Counted from the first letter of the stretch, positions 39,510-49,043 are shown. The stretch: DNA of 64,000 nt from Gracilaria domingensis (GCA_022539475.1 VCMS01000007.1:293496-357495); one strand, 5' to 3'. Numbers and translations: made by a program. Notes: generated by a model from the letters alone, not told the origin.

Positions 39510-42500
39510 GTACGGGAGTCTCCAATGGAGAGGCGCCCGAGTCGAGGTCTACGGCGCCCGAGGCGTCACCGCCTCGCTCCCAGGTCAAAATCCTTTCGAG
39601 GAAACAGACCGTCTTAGACGTGGACTCTACCACCATCGGTGTGTTACGTCGCCCGTGGATACGGTTCAGGAACAACCGGATCCCGGATCGAGTCATGGTA
39701 ATGGCCAAGCGAAACTACAAGATATTTGCTGACCTTGGCCTATCCACCCAGTATATGGTGCGTCATCTCTCTGTCTTGGATACAGGTGCTGGCCCCAACT
39801 TCATTGTTGAGTCATTACTACCGCCGGAACTCCGTTGTCGAGTCCGCTCTGGACCCGTCATGGACGTGGCAGATGCTAACAATAACCCGTTACAAACGGC
39901 TGGAATGGTTTCACTGATTGTCAGGATTGGTAACTGCATCGAGCAGGTAGAATTCATCGTCTGCAAGACGCTCGCTGCCCCTGTCATTCTAGGGTGTGAC
40001 TTCTGCGACAGATATGTCGAAGCCATACGACCGCGTGCGCGTGAAGTGGAAATGGAAGATGGTTCGGTTGTACCGATTGTTCGTCGCTCATTACGCCGAG
40101 CGTCAGCTAAGCTGGTACCACTACCCGCTCCTCTACAGGATTCCTCACCTCCGAAGGAGTCGCCGAAGCTCCGCGTAGCGCGTGCAATTTCTATTCCGCC
40201 AGAATCCCAGGTTTGGGTTGATGTTACTGCTGCACCGCGTGGTTTGCGGGTTGTTCAACCATTGAACTCGTTATACGAGAAGTATCAGGTCGCGTTGGCG
40301 AACGGAGTTGTTCAAATCAACAGCGAACACCCCTTTCGGGTTATGTTGGCCAACTTTGGCAAGAAGCCCCAGTATCTGGTGAAGAACCAAGTAATTGGTT
40401 CTGTCTTACCGCACCCTACGGCGCTTATCCCTACAAAGGTGACTGCCGCCGAGATGCTCGGGCTTGCTGAAGAACGCACTGGTTTGCTTCACCCTAAGGA
40501 GGGGGAGGGAGAATCGTCGCGCTCGTCTGCGTCGGACCCGTCCCAGACGGTTGAACACCCGTCCCAGACGGTTGAACACACGAATGACTCGGAAGCTAGG
40601 ACCGTTCCTACGAGTTATGACAAGATTGACCCTATCAAGGAGTTAGAAGAATTGAATCTCGGTCATGTACCGGTTTCACACCGTGAGAAGTTGCGCAACA
40701 TGTTGCGAGAGTTTACACCAATGTGGGATGGTTCCCTCGGAGAGGTTTCAACTACGGAACACCGGATTGACCTCCTGCCGGAGACCAAGCCGATTGCTCA
40801 GCACCCTTACAGGGCAGGCCCGAAAGCACGGGAAGAGGAAGAGTTTCAGATCAACAAAATGCTCCGCGCTGGCGTGATAGAACCGGCTCAGTCGCCGTGG
40901 GCATCTCCAGTTGTACTGGCTCCGAAACCCGACGGGTCCTGGCGCTTTTGTATCGACTATCGTCGCTTGAACGATGTCACCGTCAAAGACGTGTACCCCA
41001 TACCTCGTATGGACGAGTATATCGACTCGCTTGGCGATGCTACTGTTTTCTCCACTTTGGATGCAAACTGGGGTTACTGGCAAGTACCAGTTAGACCGGA
41101 AGACCGTGACAAGACCGCATTTACCTGTCATTCAGGACTATACCGCTTTAAGCGTATGCCGTTCGGGTTAACGAACGCCCCCGCTACGTTTCAGCGTGCT
41201 CTGGACATTTTGTTAGCTCGCTTCAAATGGCGGAGTTGCTTGGTATACCTCGATGACATCATCGTGTTTTCCAACAGTTTGGACGATCACCTCGAACATG
41301 TTCGGGAGATAATGACCGCTTTGCGGGATGCTGGAATTACTCTCAAATTGAGGAAGTGTGAGTTTTTCACTCACTCAGTGAAGTATCTGGGCCATGTCAT
41401 ACGTCCAGGACGGTTACTGATCGAGGAAGCTCGCGTGAAGTCCCTCAAAGAGGCGAAGCACCCCACTACACAGACAGAGCTACGCTCCTTTCTAGGGCTA
41501 TGCAACGTTTATAGACGGTTCATTTCTCGCTTCGCGAAGATCGCGGGACCGCTCAACGAACTCCTGAAGAAGGGACAACCGCCCAAATTGGGACCACTTA
41601 CCCCCGCGCAAGTGGAGGCTTTCAACTCTCTTAAAGAGGCTGTTACCACGGCACCCGTGTTAGCGTTACCGAAGAACGGGTTGCCGTACACCGTGGATAC
41701 GGATTCGAGCGATTACCAAATTGGCTGCGCTCTCTTTCAGACTACACCCGAAGGGGAACGCAAACCAATTGGCTATTGGTCTCGTACACTCAACGTGCAC
41801 GAGCGCAATTACTCGGTATCCGAGAAGGAGTGTCTCGCCATGGTATGGGCTTTGCAGACTCTACGACCATATCTTATGGGTGTGCACTTTACCGTCAATA
41901 CGGATCATTCCGCCTTGCGTTGGTTAATGTCAGTCACGGAGCCTTCCGGACGCTTAATGCGTTGGCGTCTTCGGCTTGCCGAGTTTGACTACGAGGTCAC
42001 CTATAAGAAGGGTTGTTTAAACGCGCAAGCGGATGCTCTTTCACGTCTAGGAACTGAAGGTGAAGCTTTACCCCTCGATGACGAGGATGAAGATATCCCC
42101 TGTTTCCTCATGGAGGAGGGTGATGAAGACTACGACATCGTGTCGGACGACATCTGTGATGATTTGCTCGTCGCAGACGGTGAAGACCCGGAATCCGGTA
42201 CATTCGTCCCCATTACTCCAGAAGAGCTGGTGCGGGAACAGCAATCTGACCCGTTCTGTACGAGGATACGCTCCCAAATTAATGGTGGTGCTAACATCCC
42301 GTTCGGGGTCAACACACAAGGTTACCTCGTCAGAGTGGTTCGTTCTACCCCACAGATTGTGGTTCCTCACTCCTTACAAACAAGGGTATTGCATCTCTCG
42401 CATCACTCGCGGATGGCTTCCCATCCGGGTGCTAAGCGGTTATACACGACACTGCGTCGGGATTTCTACTGGCCCGCGTTAGCGTTGGACTGCTACACCA

Positions 42501-45061
42501 CCGTGAAGGCGTGTACACATTGTGCTCGAGAGCGAGTTAAACAGCGTCGCCATGCGAAGAAACTAACACTTTTCCCCGCAAGGGCGCCGTTGGAGTTTAT
42601 TGCCATCGATATACTCGGCGAGTTCTTGCGTACTTCCCGAGGAAATCGGTTCTTACTCGTTATTACGGATAGATTCAGTAAGCTAGTCCGGACAGTTCCG
42701 TTGAAGTCGATTACAGCACGCAGTGTTGCAGAGGCATTCGTTCGCCATTGGGTTATGGTCTACGGTCCCCCGGTCAATCTCCTCTCAGATAATGGTCCGC
42801 AGTTTACTGCACGTTTCTTCCAGGATGTCTGTCGGATACTCGACGTGAAGAATCTCTTCACGACGACGTATCATCCCCAATGCAATGGGCAAGTCGAACG
42901 GTTTAACCGGACGATGCTCTCCGCGTTGCGGGCTTATACTGTTGAACACCCGAAAACTTGGGATCTCTACACGGATACCGTGACGTATGCGTATAATACG
43001 CAAGTTCACAGAGTAACTGGTTTATCGCCCTTTGAGCTCGTGCTCTCACGGACACCACCGCCAGTTGCGGTTGAACCATCAGCAAAGCTGGATACGTCAC
43101 CGTCAATACGGGATCACTACTTGCAATGGAAGCAGTGGTTATCCGCAATGGTACCTGTCGCCAGGTCGTCAATGGCGAAAGCACAACACGCTTACAAGCG
43201 GAACTTTGATGCCCGGGTACGGAGACCACTACCGCCACTGAAAGTGGGAAACCTCGCCTTTGTCAGGAAGGAGTACTACAACCCTGAAAAAGAGCGGCGC
43301 CACAAGCTTTCACCCATCGCTGATGGTCCATACCGCGTTATTAGCGTGAATACGGACACAGTCGTACTGGAAGTTGGCGACGCTCATGAGCGCTTCTCCC
43401 GCGATCGCGTTGTGCAGGGCCCAACCGTGCACACGGAAATAGTTTCAGATTCACAGCAGGAAGCTGGACAGACACAGAACCGAGAATTCTCGTCGCAGAA
43501 CACTACACCTACTGTGGGGCTTCGCAACCCTGCAAGGGGTCTCGCAGAGGTACCGATTATATCGTCCCAAGCCGAGATATCGGAACATACACCGCTGGTG
43601 AAATCGCGTTTCACGGCGTCTATTACACCGTCAACAGACGTGATGACTGCTCCCCGTAACGCTCCACCTAAGGAGGGGGAGGAGGATTCACGCGTCGTCG
43701 CGGAGAGTGAGTCACCGGTGTCGCTACCGGCGCAGCACCGTGATTCACGGGAAAGTAATGAAGCAGAGGCAGAGTCGCCTCAGGACACCGTCGAAGACGT
43801 AGTTGCTACGGACACCACTGTCAGTGGGAAGGATCACCCGCTGTCGCGTGTTGAAGTCGCGAAGGACGCGCCGCAGTCGGCCGCTGTCGCGCAGAACTCT
43901 GCGGAGGATACACAACCTTCCACGAAGGATCGCGACCTTCAGGAAGGACACCGCACGCAACGAACGGACTCAAGGTTGTCCCAGGATACTGGTATTGCTC
44001 ACCCATCTGGGGAATTGTCACAGGAACACGCGCCCATCGTCGCACGGACGCAGGACGTGGAGCATGCTCTCGTTCGCAAAGTTTCCACGGCAAGGCCGGA
44101 AGTTGATCAAGAACACCCGACTTCTCGGCAGAGCAAGGCTACAGCGAAGCTGGATACTGTATCACGGAGTATTCCGGACGCGCAGTCGCCGCATTCCGCC
44201 GCTGACGACCGCCGCAAACCGCCTTCGCAGGCGCGCTGTAGGGTAGTCACGGCAGATCCCGGTATCGTTGACACTGCAGAGCAGGAAGAAGAGAAGACGC
44301 TCGCTGAAGCGAAGATCAAGCACCCCGGTTCGGGTAATGGTAGTGTACCGTTGCACCCAGCTTTGGGGAAGTCGCAAGTCGCACGTCATGACGTTTCACC
44401 AAGTCATGACGGCGCACCGCTCGCTGGAGATACGGATTACAGCCCTGATTTAGGGAAAACGCACACTGCATCTGCAGGAGCGCTTGCGCACCACAAATCT
44501 TGGGGTGCGCTGCGCGCGCCACACAATGGGCCAATCACAGCTCGTGGCAGTGCCACCACCGCGAAACGTCGCGTGTCGTCACGTGAACCGGCACGTGCCG
44601 TGGTGAACAACCCGCCTCCGCGTCTGCCTTCACCGTCAAGACGGGAACTACCGCGTGAACTAGCCGTTCGCGGACCCGCCGAAGCGGCGAAGCTGCTTGA
44701 GAAGACCCGGATTCCGGAAGCGACCACTCAGCGGAGGACACACTTACCGCCGAAGGCGTCAGGAGAAACTCACAGCACCGCTGGTGACTATGTAACGGCA
44801 CCGCCGCGGCACGCTGACGACCCTTCGCAGGAAGAGCTCGAGCGGGGAGTTTACTCGAAAGAGTTCGTTGTCGACCATATAGTGGGGCACAGTTGGAACC
44901 CGAAGGGATATGTTCAGTACCAGGTACGCTGGTATGGCTATCCGCCGTCGCGGGACTCGGACGAACCCGTGGAGCACCTACCCCGATCGAAGATCGTGCA
45001 GTACCACCGTCGTACTAACACGGCGTTGCCGGCTAATCTACATCAAGCGATGGTCGGTTAA
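39485..45061 (+). CDS. pol: Pol polyprotein with C-terminal chromodomain
   Basis: Open frame from 39485; first ATG at 39695, but frameshift expression from gag is more likely. In order: aspartic protease (SVLDTGAGPNF, about 39770), reverse transcriptase (YRRLNDVTVKDVYPIPRMDE, LPFG-type RMPFGLTNAPATF, YLDD at 41245-41256), RNase H (TDSSDYQIGCALF), and integrase with HHCC finger (HLSHHSRMASHPGAK...CTHCARE) and DDE residues (IAIDILGEF, LLSDNGPQF, QVERFNRT). A GPY/F module (KLSPIADGPYRVI) follows. A disordered Ser/Thr/Glu/Gln-rich stretch of about 470 residues leads to a chromodomain (YVQYQVRWYGYP, about 44850-45020). A 21-bp tandem duplication at 40537-40578 repeats PSQTVEH. All catalytic motifs are intact. 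Confidence 0.95.
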   Translation, partial: NGWNSVKLSTGVSNGEAPESRSTAPEASPPRSQVKILSRKQTVLDVDSTTIGVLRRPWIRFRNNRIPDRVMVMAKRNYKIFADLGLSTQYMVRHLSVLDTGAGPNFIVESLLPPELRCRVRSGPVMDVADANNNPLQTAGMVSLIVRIGNCIEQVEFIVCKTLAAPVILGCDFCDRYVEAIRPRAREVEMEDGSVVPIVRRSLRRASAKLVPLPAPLQDSSPPKESPKLRVARAISIPPESQVWVDVTAAPRGLRVVQPLNSLYEKYQVALANGVVQINSEHPFRVMLANFGKKPQYLVKNQVIGSVLPHPTALIPTKVTAAEMLGLAEERTGLLHPKEGEGESSRSSASDPSQTVEHPSQTVEHTNDSEARTVPTSYDKIDPIKELEELNLGHVPVSHREKLRNMLREFTPMWDGSLGEVSTTEHRIDLLPETKPIAQHPYRAGPKAREEEEFQINKMLRAGVIEPAQSPWASPVVLAPKPDGSWRFCIDYRRLNDVTVKDVYPIPRMDEYIDSLGDATVFSTLDANWGYWQVPVRPEDRDKTAFTCHSGLYRFKRMPFGLTNAPATFQRALDILLARFKWRSCLVYLDDIIVFSNSLDDHLEHVREIMTALRDAGITLKLRKCEFFTHSVKYLGHVIRPGRLLIEEARVKSLKEAKHPTTQTELRSFLGLCNVYRRFISRFAKIAGPLNELLKKGQPPKLGPLTPAQVEAFNSLKEAVTTAPVLALPKNGLPYTVDTDSSDYQIGCALFQTTPEGERKPIGYWSRTLNVHERNYSVSEKECLAMVWALQTLRPYLMGVHFTVNTDHSALRWLMSVTEPSGRLMRWRLRLAEFDYEVTYKKGCLNAQADALSRLGTEGEALPLDDEDEDIPCFLMEEGDEDYDIVSDDICDDLLVADGEDPESGTFVPITPEELVREQQSDPFCTRIRSQINGGANIPFGVNTQGYLVRVVRSTPQIVVPHSLQTRVLHLSHHSRMASHPGAKRLYTTLRRDFYWPALALDCYTTVKACTHCARERVKQRRHAKKLTLFPARAPLEFIAIDILGEFLRTSRGNRFLLVITDRFSKLVRTVPLKSITARSVAEAFVRHWVMVYGPPVNLLSDNGPQFTARFFQDVCRILDVKNLFTTTYHPQCNGQVERFNRTMLSALRAYTVEHPKTWDLYTDTVTYAYNTQVHRVTGLSPFELVLSRTPPPVAVEPSAKLDTSPSIRDHYLQWKQWLSAMVPVARSSMAKAQHAYKRNFDARVRRPLPPLKVGNLAFVRKEYYNPEKERRHKLSPIADGPYRVISVNTDTVVLEVGDAHERFSRDRVVQGPTVHTEIVSDSQQEAGQTQNREFSSQNTTPTVGLRNPARGLAEVPIISSQAEISEHTPLVKSRFTASITPSTDVMTAPRNAPPKEGEEDSRVVAESESPVSLPAQHRDSRESNEAEAESPQDTVEDVVATDTTVSGKDHPLSRVEVAKDAPQSAAVAQNSAEDTQPSTKDRDLQEGHRTQRTDSRLSQDTGIAHPSGELSQEHAPIVARTQDVEHALVRKVSTARPEVDQEHPTSRQSKATAKLDTVSRSIPDAQSPHSAADDRRKPPSQARCRVVTADPGIVDTAEQEEEKTLAEAKIKHPGSGNGSVPLHPALGKSQVARHDVSPSHDGAPLAGDTDYSPDLGKTHTASAGALAHHKSWGALRAPHNGPITARGSATTAKRRVSSREPARAVVNNPPPRLPSPSRRELPRELAVRGPAEAAKLLEKTRIPEATTQRRTHLPPKASGETHSTAGDYVTAPPRHADDPSQEELERGVYSKEFVVDHIVGHSWNPKGYVQYQVRWYGYPPSRDSDEPVEHLPRSKIVQYHRRTNTALPANLHQAMVG
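39500..39576 (+). promoter_or_regulatory. Probable -1 ribosomal frameshift site between gag and pol
   Basis: The heptamer G TTA AAC (39500-39506) lies in the gag frame with the gag stop TGA next to it. The pol frame is -1 and is open only from 39485, so the overlap is 25 nt and this heptamer lies within it. Downstream are a hairpin TCTCC/GGAGA at 39519-39531 and a stronger stem CGAGGCG/CGCCTCG at 39559-39576. Confidence 0.65.
40537..40578 (+). repeat. 21-bp perfect tandem duplication in pol
   Basis: Two identical 21-nt units encode PSQTVEH twice between protease and reverse transcriptase. In-frame, probably recent slippage. Confidence 0.85.
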
Positions 45062-45572
45062 CACACGTCGCTGGAGACGGAAGCTTATCGCGTACCGCGC
45101 ACGAACGGTTCTACGAACCACAACACTCAATCGAGGAACGCTGCGACAACCTCCAGAGGAGTACTGTACCGCTACTCGCGTGGTGAGGAGACACTCTATT
45201 GAGAGGACAGTTGAAGTTCGAATAGTAACGCCCTCAGGAAGAGGAGAAGTTAAGAAGCACTCGCAAGAGGAAGAAGACTCTATGAAGAGGAAAAGGAAGC
45301 TCAGAAGAGAAGAAGCACTCGTAAGAGGAAGATGAACTCGTAAGAGGAAGAAGCACTCGTAAGAGGGAGAAGCACTCGTAAGAGGAAGATCACCCCGGGA
45401 GGGAGAAGTTAAGAAGTATACACCTTGGAAGAAGGGAAGAAGTCTTGAGATCAAGAGAAGTTCACAGTTTACTGGTCAATGTTACTATGTTGTGGCTCGC
45501 TAGTCGAGCACACAACGGCCAAGTTATTGGGTATCAGCTAGGAAGGACTCCCTAGAGGAGAAGCTGCACGAG
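45062..45572 (+). repeat. Purine-rich minisatellite between pol and antisense ORF
   Basis: From about 45229 to 45440 the + strand is mostly A/G with imperfect units of the form AAGAGGAAGAAGCACTCGT, repeated four or more times. The remainder is non-coding. The strand bias recalls an internal polypurine tract. Confidence 0.65.
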
Positions 45573-47618
45573 TTACTCGGATTCCTGCTGGTCTCCAGCG
45601 TTCGCAAGCTGCGCAATTAGCGCGTCGCGCATCTGCGAGACGTCGCCAGATGTCGAGTCGGAGATACCAGCCTCGCTGAGGAATTGAGCTATCACGGCAG
45701 CCCGTGCTTCGTGGGTAAGTCCCGCGTTCGCGGCTTCGTTCGGCGTAGCCGACGCCGCCATCGCAGGCGAAGCAACATTCTCCGCTGGAGTCGGAACCGC
45801 CACAGGCGTAGGAACAGGAGCCACTACGGGCCCAGGAGCCGCTAGAGGCGCAGAGGGAACATTCACCGGAGTCGAGAAGATCGCGTCGACACCCGCTTGG
45901 GGACCTGGCACTGCTGAAGCAGGTACTGCCCCCTCCACCGGAGCTGCTGCGAAGTTGTCATCGCCATAGTCGTCACCGTCATCGGGAGCGTCATCAACCA
46001 TGATGTTTTGATCCCCGACAGGGTGAAAGAACTCATCAGTCATGATGAAACCCGTTGGGTGCCCCGGAGGGATGACTCGCTCGGCATTCCGAAGAAGTTC
46101 CGCCTCGGCGTTGGTAATCGGCACCCGTGTCCAGGGGTCGTAGTAGATGTAATCACCCGACAGTGGGGACCTGCGACCCGGAGACCGGTCAATGGCAAGA
46201 TCGCCTTCGTCGCGCGCGCTCTGCGAACGAGGAACCTGGTTCCAGTCGACTCCATCAATCACTCGCAAGAGGCACATGACTTCCGAGAAGTTTCCATTAC
46301 CGCCAAGCGGGATAGTGAGATCCAAGGCTCGGATGAGTTGTCGCAAGCGCGGGGGAATGAACCACAGTCGATACTGGCCATATACCTCGTTGAGGAGATA
46401 CACCGCTGTTCGCGCCGCCCACTCCGTGAGGACAACGCTCCACCATCCCGTAAACGGGTTTGTCACGAGCCTACTACCCACATACGTGAGACAGGGGGGG
46501 AGTTCCACGTAACAGCCACGGCAGACCTCCACGGACGCCCACACAAAGGGGAGAGGAACATATCTCCCACGCATGTGGCGCGGACGAATCCGGTTTGACT
46601 CCGTGTTTTGATACGAGATAAGGTAACCCCATCGGGAGCGGGCACGTCGTTCGGGACGGATCATTGTTTGAAGGTAGTTGGACCGCGGTACGCGTGGGAG
46701 ATATCGAAATTCTGCACGCAGAAGCGGACGGGTCCAGCACAGGAGATCCTGGTGAACGGGGACGTTCTGGTAACGCTCCACCACACCGGCGAGCCGGGCA
46801 AGATTCTCTCCATATTGGATTTCGCCGAGTGTTCGGAAGAAGGCCACGTCGAAACGGAAGTTCGCCGGAATCGGGCGCTCTGAGTACGTGCGAAACATGC
46901 GCATGTGCGCTACGCGAACCATGGCCGCTCGGGCGGAGTTGTGCGACTGACCACGATGGTGGACGAGCGCGTTGGTAGGCACGGTAATCCGGTAATGCCA
47001 GTCGAACGTCACCGTCATCCAGACGTGCACGCCTCCTGGGAGGTGACCACTGCCATCGGCATACGCCTCGACGAGGGAACGATTGGTCACGCCTTGCGGA
47101 TGAAACCACGGAGCCCGTAAGAACGGTGTGGGATTGCTGCGAGGGTCGACGTTGTCGAGTTCGTCATACGACGCCCACGCGCCCGCATACGGGTTGACTA
47201 CCGGTTGGACCGGAACAGCAGGAGCGATCCAGTTCCACTGCGGTACAGACGCCGGGGGCGGAAGTTGACCACCCGTCTGGGGAAGAGGAGCCGTGTGAAA
47301 TCCCGGATTGACCGGTTGCGGAAACGGAACGCCAGCGGAAGACGGCTGTGAGAGAGGCACTCCAGAGGAGGAAGGGTGTGAAGGCCCAGCGAAACCACCA
47401 ACGTATTGGTTCTGAGACCCGCCAGGCGGTTGGTTGCTACCCTGATTCGGGTTCGGCATCGCGGGAAGCGCGCGAGGAAGAGACGAAAGCGCTGGAAGCG
47501 AGAGAGAAGGGAGAGCGCGCCGAGGTATCGGAGGAGACACTACCGCAGTACGCGTGGAGAGGGGTGGACCGGAGTCGCCGTTAGAAGAGACCGGGGAGGC
47601 CGGATTGGAGACCGTCAT
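45573..47618 (-). CDS. Antisense ORF of the retrotransposon, unknown function
   Basis: 681 residues, ATG at 47618, transcribed against gag-pol from a point 80 bp inside the 3' LTR boundary. The N-terminal 150 residues are Pro/Ser/Gly/Gln-rich. A central globular region (about residues 155-500) is rich in Trp, Tyr and Arg, for example WMTVTFDWHYRITVPTNALVHH, RFDVAFFRTLGEIQYGENLARL, WGYLISYQNTES, FTGWWSVVLTEWAART and LRQLIRALDLTIPL. The C-terminus is acidic, then Ala/Pro/Val-rich. I recognise no family; it is not an envelope (no signal peptide or terminal membrane anchor). The long stop-free frame with a folded-looking core and biased termini argues for a real protein. Antisense ORFs in this position are known in some plant Ty3/gypsy elements. 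Confidence 0.7.
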   Translation of the reverse strand: MTVSNPASPVSSNGDSGPPLSTRTAVVSPPIPRRALPSLSLPALSSLPRALPAMPNPNQGSNQPPGGSQNQYVGGFAGPSHPSSSGVPLSQPSSAGVPFPQPVNPGFHTAPLPQTGGQLPPPASVPQWNWIAPAVPVQPVVNPYAGAWASYDELDNVDPRSNPTPFLRAPWFHPQGVTNRSLVEAYADGSGHLPGGVHVWMTVTFDWHYRITVPTNALVHHRGQSHNSARAAMVRVAHMRMFRTYSERPIPANFRFDVAFFRTLGEIQYGENLARLAGVVERYQNVPVHQDLLCWTRPLLRAEFRYLPRVPRSNYLQTMIRPERRARSRWGYLISYQNTESNRIRPRHMRGRYVPLPFVWASVEVCRGCYVELPPCLTYVGSRLVTNPFTGWWSVVLTEWAARTAVYLLNEVYGQYRLWFIPPRLRQLIRALDLTIPLGGNGNFSEVMCLLRVIDGVDWNQVPRSQSARDEGDLAIDRSPGRRSPLSGDYIYYDPWTRVPITNAEAELLRNAERVIPPGHPTGFIMTDEFFHPVGDQNIMVDDAPDDGDDYGDDNFAAAPVEGAVPASAVPGPQAGVDAIFSTPVNVPSAPLAAPGPVVAPVPTPVAVPTPAENVASPAMAASATPNEAANAGLTHEARAAVIAQFLSEAGISDSTSGDVSQMRDALIAQLANAGDQQESE

Positions 47619-47688
47619 GCCGACGTGCTTAAATACACTCCAGAGGAGGAAAACGAAATCGCTCGCGTGGTCGTCTCGCACCCTAACG

Positions 47689-47697
47689 AGGGGGAAA
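47689..47697 (+). other. Polypurine tract
   Basis: GAGGGGAAA immediately before the 3' LTR; plus-strand primer site for reverse transcription. Confidence 0.75.
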
Positions 47698-48513
47698 TGT
47701 AGTGCAACGCGATTGCGGGACTCCTTCGCTGATGCGATTCATAACATGCACGGCGATGCCGGGAGGTGGTGGCACACAGTATGAGTAACTGGTGAGATCA
47801 GCCCATTCTTGGGTATACTTAATATTAGAATTAGTGTTATGAGGCGCACGGCTTAGCCGGTGGGTCACACACGTGTGGGAAGTTTGCACCCATTAGTTGG
47901 GGTATTTTAGATGTTTATTCTAGATATTTTCGCTACGCCGCTTGACAGTGGGTTGGCACTCTACACTACTTAGTAGGTTGAGCTGCACCCATTGTCGGGG
48001 AAGTAAACGGACTAACCGAGTGTTCGGCTCTGATGTTTCACCCTTGGTGACCGATATCCTCCTCCCGGAGAGTCGACACCTTGTGCAGGGTTCATCATCC
48101 GCCTCGCGGCATCATTAACACCACTACCGCTTTCGCGTCTGTACTTTGTGTGTGTTTTCTTTATTTCTGTCCCTGTTATACAGGTAGCACCCCTTGGTGT
48201 ACCGGTGCATACCGTTCGTGGCTCGACACACTCGCGTGGGTTACTACCGCCCTCGCGTGTCATCGCCACACTCGTGGGTACCGTGTGCTACACACGTGAC
48301 GCTACTGCCGACTTGTGTCGTGTGTTCTCTACCGCTGGACGCTTCTTCTTCGCCGCTTCGCTCCCTCCATTACTTGGGAAGGGTCGACCCCGGTCTTACA
48401 CCCGGCATTGCCGTGTCGTACCTGTGGGAGCGCTCTACTGCTGTGCTCGCCTCTTGAGAGAGGGTCTGAACCGCCTTTGCGTGTCTTTCCCCATCGCTGG
48501 GTTTTGCACAACA
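47698..48513 (+). repeat. 3' LTR
   Basis: 816 bp, identical to the 5' LTR by eye except G at 47937. Followed by the GTGGG duplication at 48514-48518. Confidence 0.97.
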
Positions 48514-48839
48514 GTGGGCTGTGTCGTTTGAGCTCCTCGAGCTACTCTCAGCGAACCCTGAGAAGCAGAAGTTCGTCTTTGTACTCCATTGTTTGCTTCA
48601 GTATGTTCAGAGGACTCTTGGTGGTTGGGCGTTGGGATTCGTGCTGCTGTAGAGGTTGTTTCCGTGTGGCGCGAGGGAAGTACTGGCATCTCTTCGACTG
48701 GTACCACCATCGGAGTGGAAGATGCGTTTGGTGCCTTTGTCCTCCGGCGCTGCGCCAGTACATTTCCACCTTTTTGCCTACCCTTTTGAACTCGGGATTG
48801 AGGCGGAAGCTGTAAAGACGGACGACCTTGAGAAGACAT
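48514..48839 (-). pseudogene. 5' part of the gene split by the retrotransposon
   Basis: ATG at 48839 opens MSSQGRPSLQLPPQSRVQKG; the exon runs 326 nt into the target duplication. It then continues at 36163 on the other side of the element in the same frame. The encoded part is Ser/Thr/Gln/Arg-rich and looks disordered. Transcription would run head-to-head with the transposase-like gene at 49044. Confidence 0.7.
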
Positions 48840-49043
48840 GTCCTACGTATCAATGTTGCCCTTGTTTCTGAGGCTAGCTCAACTTGATCAAGCAAAGGTG
48901 TTAGCGAGTCAGAGAAAAATCTTCTCGATAAACCCTTCTACGTTTTTCTTTCGTAGGCCCGCTTTTCGTTTCACCGTAACAGCCAAAAATATCAACAGTT
49001 TCGTTTCAGAACGCCCGTCTTCACGAAGAGTAAAACAAAAGCG
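48840..49043. promoter_or_regulatory. Short divergent promoter interval
   Basis: Only about 204 bp separate the two start codons, so a shared bidirectional promoter is likely. No specific box identified. Confidence 0.4.

Larger units (their letters stand above)
36169..48513 (+). mobile_element. Ty3/gypsy chromovirus LTR retrotransposon, complete
   Basis: 12,345 bp: 816-bp LTRs at 36169-36984 and 47698-48513, both TG...CA, and a GTGGG target duplication. The internal order is untranslated leader, gag, pol (protease, reverse transcriptase, RNase H, integrase, chromodomain), a purine-rich minisatellite, an antisense ORF, and a polypurine tract (GAGGGGAAA, 47689-47697). By eye the LTRs differ only at 36408/47937 (A/G), which indicates a very recent insertion. 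Gag and pol are intact apart from the -1 frame change between them. Domain order integrase-after-RT and the terminal chromodomain place it among Ty3/gypsy chromoviruses. It lies inside the first coding exon of a minus-strand gene. Confidence 0.96.

Noticed and set aside
46008-46598. 196-codon plus-strand ORF opposite the antisense ORF
   Set aside because: Shorter, no recognisable features; the minus-strand frame covers the whole interval and is better formed.
45573-47618. Antisense ORF as a retroviral-type envelope gene
   Set aside because: Wrong strand for env, no signal peptide, no C-terminal membrane anchor, few cysteines.
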